From: Sporosarcina sp.
GTDB lineage: Bacteria > Bacillota > Bacilli > Bacillales_A > Planococcaceae
Assembly (NCBI GenBank): GCA_026169375.1
Contig: JAPFCR010000027.1
Coordinates: forward strand, 92,572-156,571
Direction of reading: 5' to 3'
Length of the DNA stretch: 64,000 bases
The position numbers were made by a program, and so were the translations under genes. Shown piece after piece: positions 62,547-64,000 of this stretch. The notes below the pieces were generated by a model that saw only the letters and a list, made by a program, of their open reading frames with translations, made no database searches and was not told the DNA's origin. Numbering within the stretch: position 1 is the first letter of the stretch; every line of letters begins with the position of its first letter.

Positions 62547-63197
62547 ATGCTGTCTGGAAAAAGAAAACGGCAACAACCAAAACTATCCAAATTTCATGAA
62601 GAGATGGCTATTGAAAATCTCTCTCCTACTGATAAACGAATAGAAAAAGTTCAGTTTACAGGGGGAATTTACATTGATCATGAATTTGAAAGACGCTCAT
62701 TTGACGATGTGCTTTTTAAACGAGTTCGGTTTATGAGCGGTAATCTTCAAAGAACGGAATTTGTTGATGTCGTGTTTGATACATGTGATTTCTCAAATGT
62801 CCAATTTCAACATGCTTCGTTTCATCGCTGCGTCTTTAAAGATTGTAAGTTAACTGGCACGGACTTTACAAGTGCGCAGCTTGCTCATATAGTGTTTGAA
62901 GCGTGTGATGGGAAGTATAGTCATTTTAGCTTTGCGCAGATGCACGAAGTAGATTTTGAGTTAACGGATCTTAGTGAGAGTAATTTTTATGAGTGTTCAT
63001 TGAAACAGGTGGGTTTTTCCAATTGTCGATTAGAAGCGGTGAATTTTACAGAAACGAATTTAAACGGAATAGATTTATCCACTAGTACATATGACCAGTT
63101 GGAAGTATCGATTGATCAGGTTGAGGGTTGTATCGTTTCGAAAGAGCAAGCAATAGGTTTTGCACAATTATTAGGATTACGTGTAAAGAATGAATAA
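62547..63197 (+). CDS. Pentapeptide-repeat protein
   Basis: 216 residues. About 20 A(D/N)LXX-like repeats from residue 30 to 180 (e.g. RTEFVDVVFDTCDFSNVQF, DLSESNFYECSLKQVGFSN), forming a right-handed beta helix. Related proteins such as Qnr/MfpA protect gyrase, but many have other or unknown roles; no resistance claim is made. Binding site AAGGAGATG. Confidence 0.88.
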   Translation: MLSGKRKRQQPKLSKFHEEMAIENLSPTDKRIEKVQFTGGIYIDHEFERRSFDDVLFKRVRFMSGNLQRTEFVDVVFDTCDFSNVQFQHASFHRCVFKDCKLTGTDFTSAQLAHIVFEACDGKYSHFSFAQMHEVDFELTDLSESNFYECSLKQVGFSNCRLEAVNFTETNLNGIDLSTSTYDQLEVSIDQVEGCIVSKEQAIGFAQLLGLRVKNE

Positions 63198-63215
63198 GAG
63201 AAAAGAGTGAGTGAA

Positions 63216-63680
63216 ATGTTAACATTTGAAGAAAAACAAAAAATCATTGAGTCATTTCCACAATTAACGAGAAAAGAAGTATCGATGAAGCGTTTGAATT
63301 ATCATTATGAAGATAGTTTATATGAAAAAACAATTGTTGTGCAATACTTGCATCCAAATGGGAATGGGTTCATTTACTTAGCTGACGTTCCCGGTTATGA
63401 AACCGATGGTCGAGGACTTGTCAATATTCGCGAGGCGACAGAGAAAGAAATACGCGCAATGATTGCTGATTCAATTGAAGCGCTAAGTGAAGATGAAGAG
63501 CTAGAAGAAGCGATTGAGGAAGCTTGGATAAATGATGAAAGTACGCTATTGTTAAAGGAAGAAGAAGGGTTTTGGAATGTGTATCACGGTCTCAATTTAG
63601 AAGATAGTTTTGGTGAGTACGGTGAAGCAGTTGCTTATTTAAAAGAAGAAGGTTTTTCTTTTAAAGGGGAGGAAAAATAG
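63216..63680 (+). CDS. Acidic cytosolic protein, unknown
   Basis: 154 residues (MLTFEEKQKIIESFPQL...). Alpha/beta with a central YLHPNGNGFIYLADVPGY and a very acidic middle (EALSEDEELEEAIEEAW). No family recognised. ATG 63216 is chosen over GTG 63207, which lies in the purine-rich binding region. It probably shares a transcript with the genes on each side. Confidence 0.7.
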   Translation: MLTFEEKQKIIESFPQLTRKEVSMKRLNYHYEDSLYEKTIVVQYLHPNGNGFIYLADVPGYETDGRGLVNIREATEKEIRAMIADSIEALSEDEELEEAIEEAWINDESTLLLKEEEGFWNVYHGLNLEDSFGEYGEAVAYLKEEGFSFKGEEK

Positions 63681-63682
63681 GA

Positions 63683-63859
63683 ATGAAAGGAAAAACGCTT
63701 GTCATAGGCATTATTGTATTCGTTCTACTTGTTGTTGGCGGTATTTACTTGGCGATGATGTCGACGATTAACGAAATTAAAGAAGAGAATGATCTAGCGA
63801 AAGCTTCGGTTATTATGATTGCAGAAGAGCAACCGGATCCAATCTTAAAAATTAGTTAA
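63683..63859 (+). CDS. 58-residue single-helix membrane protein
   Basis: MKGKTLVIGIIVFVLLVVGG...: one N-terminal helix (about 5-24), then a charged extracytoplasmic tail ending DPILKIS. It starts two bases after the preceding stop; GGGGAGG is 10 bases upstream. Function unknown. Confidence 0.65.
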   Translation: MKGKTLVIGIIVFVLLVVGGIYLAMMSTINEIKEENDLAKASVIMIAEEQPDPILKIS

Positions 63860-63906
63860 GTGAGTCAATTTCATAATTAACCTTACACTAAAAATTCCCG
63901 AACAAT

Positions 63907-64000
63907 GTTGATCTCCGTTCCAGGCGCACGCTTTCCGTGGGGCGGGCGGTGAGCCTCCTCGGTCGCTTCGCTCCACTGCGGGGTCTCACCTGTCCCGCTA
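63907..64000. repeat. Dispersed intergenic repeat element, truncated by window end
   Basis: GTTGATCTCCGTTCC ... GAGCCTCCTCGGTCGCTTCGC-TCCACTGCGGGGTCTCACCTGT: the same block order as 24020-24138 and markedly GC-rich. It continues past the window. Confidence 0.78.

Overview
The window reads as one continuous piece of chromosome from a low-GC, Gram-positive, endospore-forming member of the Bacillales. AGGAGG-type ribosome binding sites with frequent TTG and GTG starts, the spc/alpha ribosomal order, spore genes (cwlD, gerD, kbaA, pdaB), the SigW/RsiW pair and the cdaA-cdaR-glmM block all fit. The missing map and glmS, the phytoene/squalene-type synthase beside a type 2 IPP isomerase, and the repeat elements make Planococcaceae (Sporosarcina, Lysinibacillus or relatives) my best guess; that family placement is inference.

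Layout. 1-9.2 kb: 3' half of the S10-spc-alpha supercluster (rplN, cut by the window edge, to rplQ), with an unusual 440-base insert between adk and infA where map normally lies. 9.2-13.9 kb: ecfA1-ecfA2-ecfT-truA behind a structured leader, then rplM-rpsI with its own promoter and leader. 14-18.6 kb: isoprenoid pair and the glpF-glpK glycerol operon behind a GlpP-type terminator. 18.7-22.8 kb: cwlD, salA, gerD, kbaA, pdaB (sporulation and germination). 23.0-23.9 kb: five tRNA genes (Asn, Thr, Tyr, Glu, Gln). 24-32.5 kb: a GGDEF-EAL protein, arginase, sigW-rsiW and cdaA-cdaR-glmM. 32.5-48.7 kb: metabolic, transport and membrane genes, each usually closed by a strong hairpin terminator. 48.7-53.6 kb: an accessory stretch of very small, mostly membrane or unknown genes interleaved with imperfect 50-75 base repeats, plus a probable type I toxin-antitoxin locus. 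53.6-58.8 kb: YitT, an FNR-like Crp-family regulator, two near-identical heavy-metal-associated domain (HMA) proteins flanking a small hemerythrin/RIC-like gene, and a P1B-type ATPase with a CPG motif. 58.8-64 kb: purC, a Cu/Zn-SOD-like lipoprotein, a CAP-domain protein, rlmA, a pentapeptide-repeat protein and small genes, ending inside a repeat element.

The strongest candidate for an undescribed system is at 54.6-58.6 kb. Three sites of the form TTGA(T/C)-N4-ATCAA stand upstream of the ATPase (two) and the HMA/RIC-like/HMA operon (one). Each is centred exactly 32 bases from a -10-like hexamer on the minus strand, the geometry of class II FNR activation. The neighbouring Crp-family protein has the E-T-I-S-R recognition helix that reads TTGAT half-sites. 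This points to an oxygen-, redox- or NO-responsive metal-handling regulon. Second are the cassette-like repeat array (49.9-53.3 kb) and the adk-infA insert, which carries both traces of a dead map gene and three nested RNA helices.
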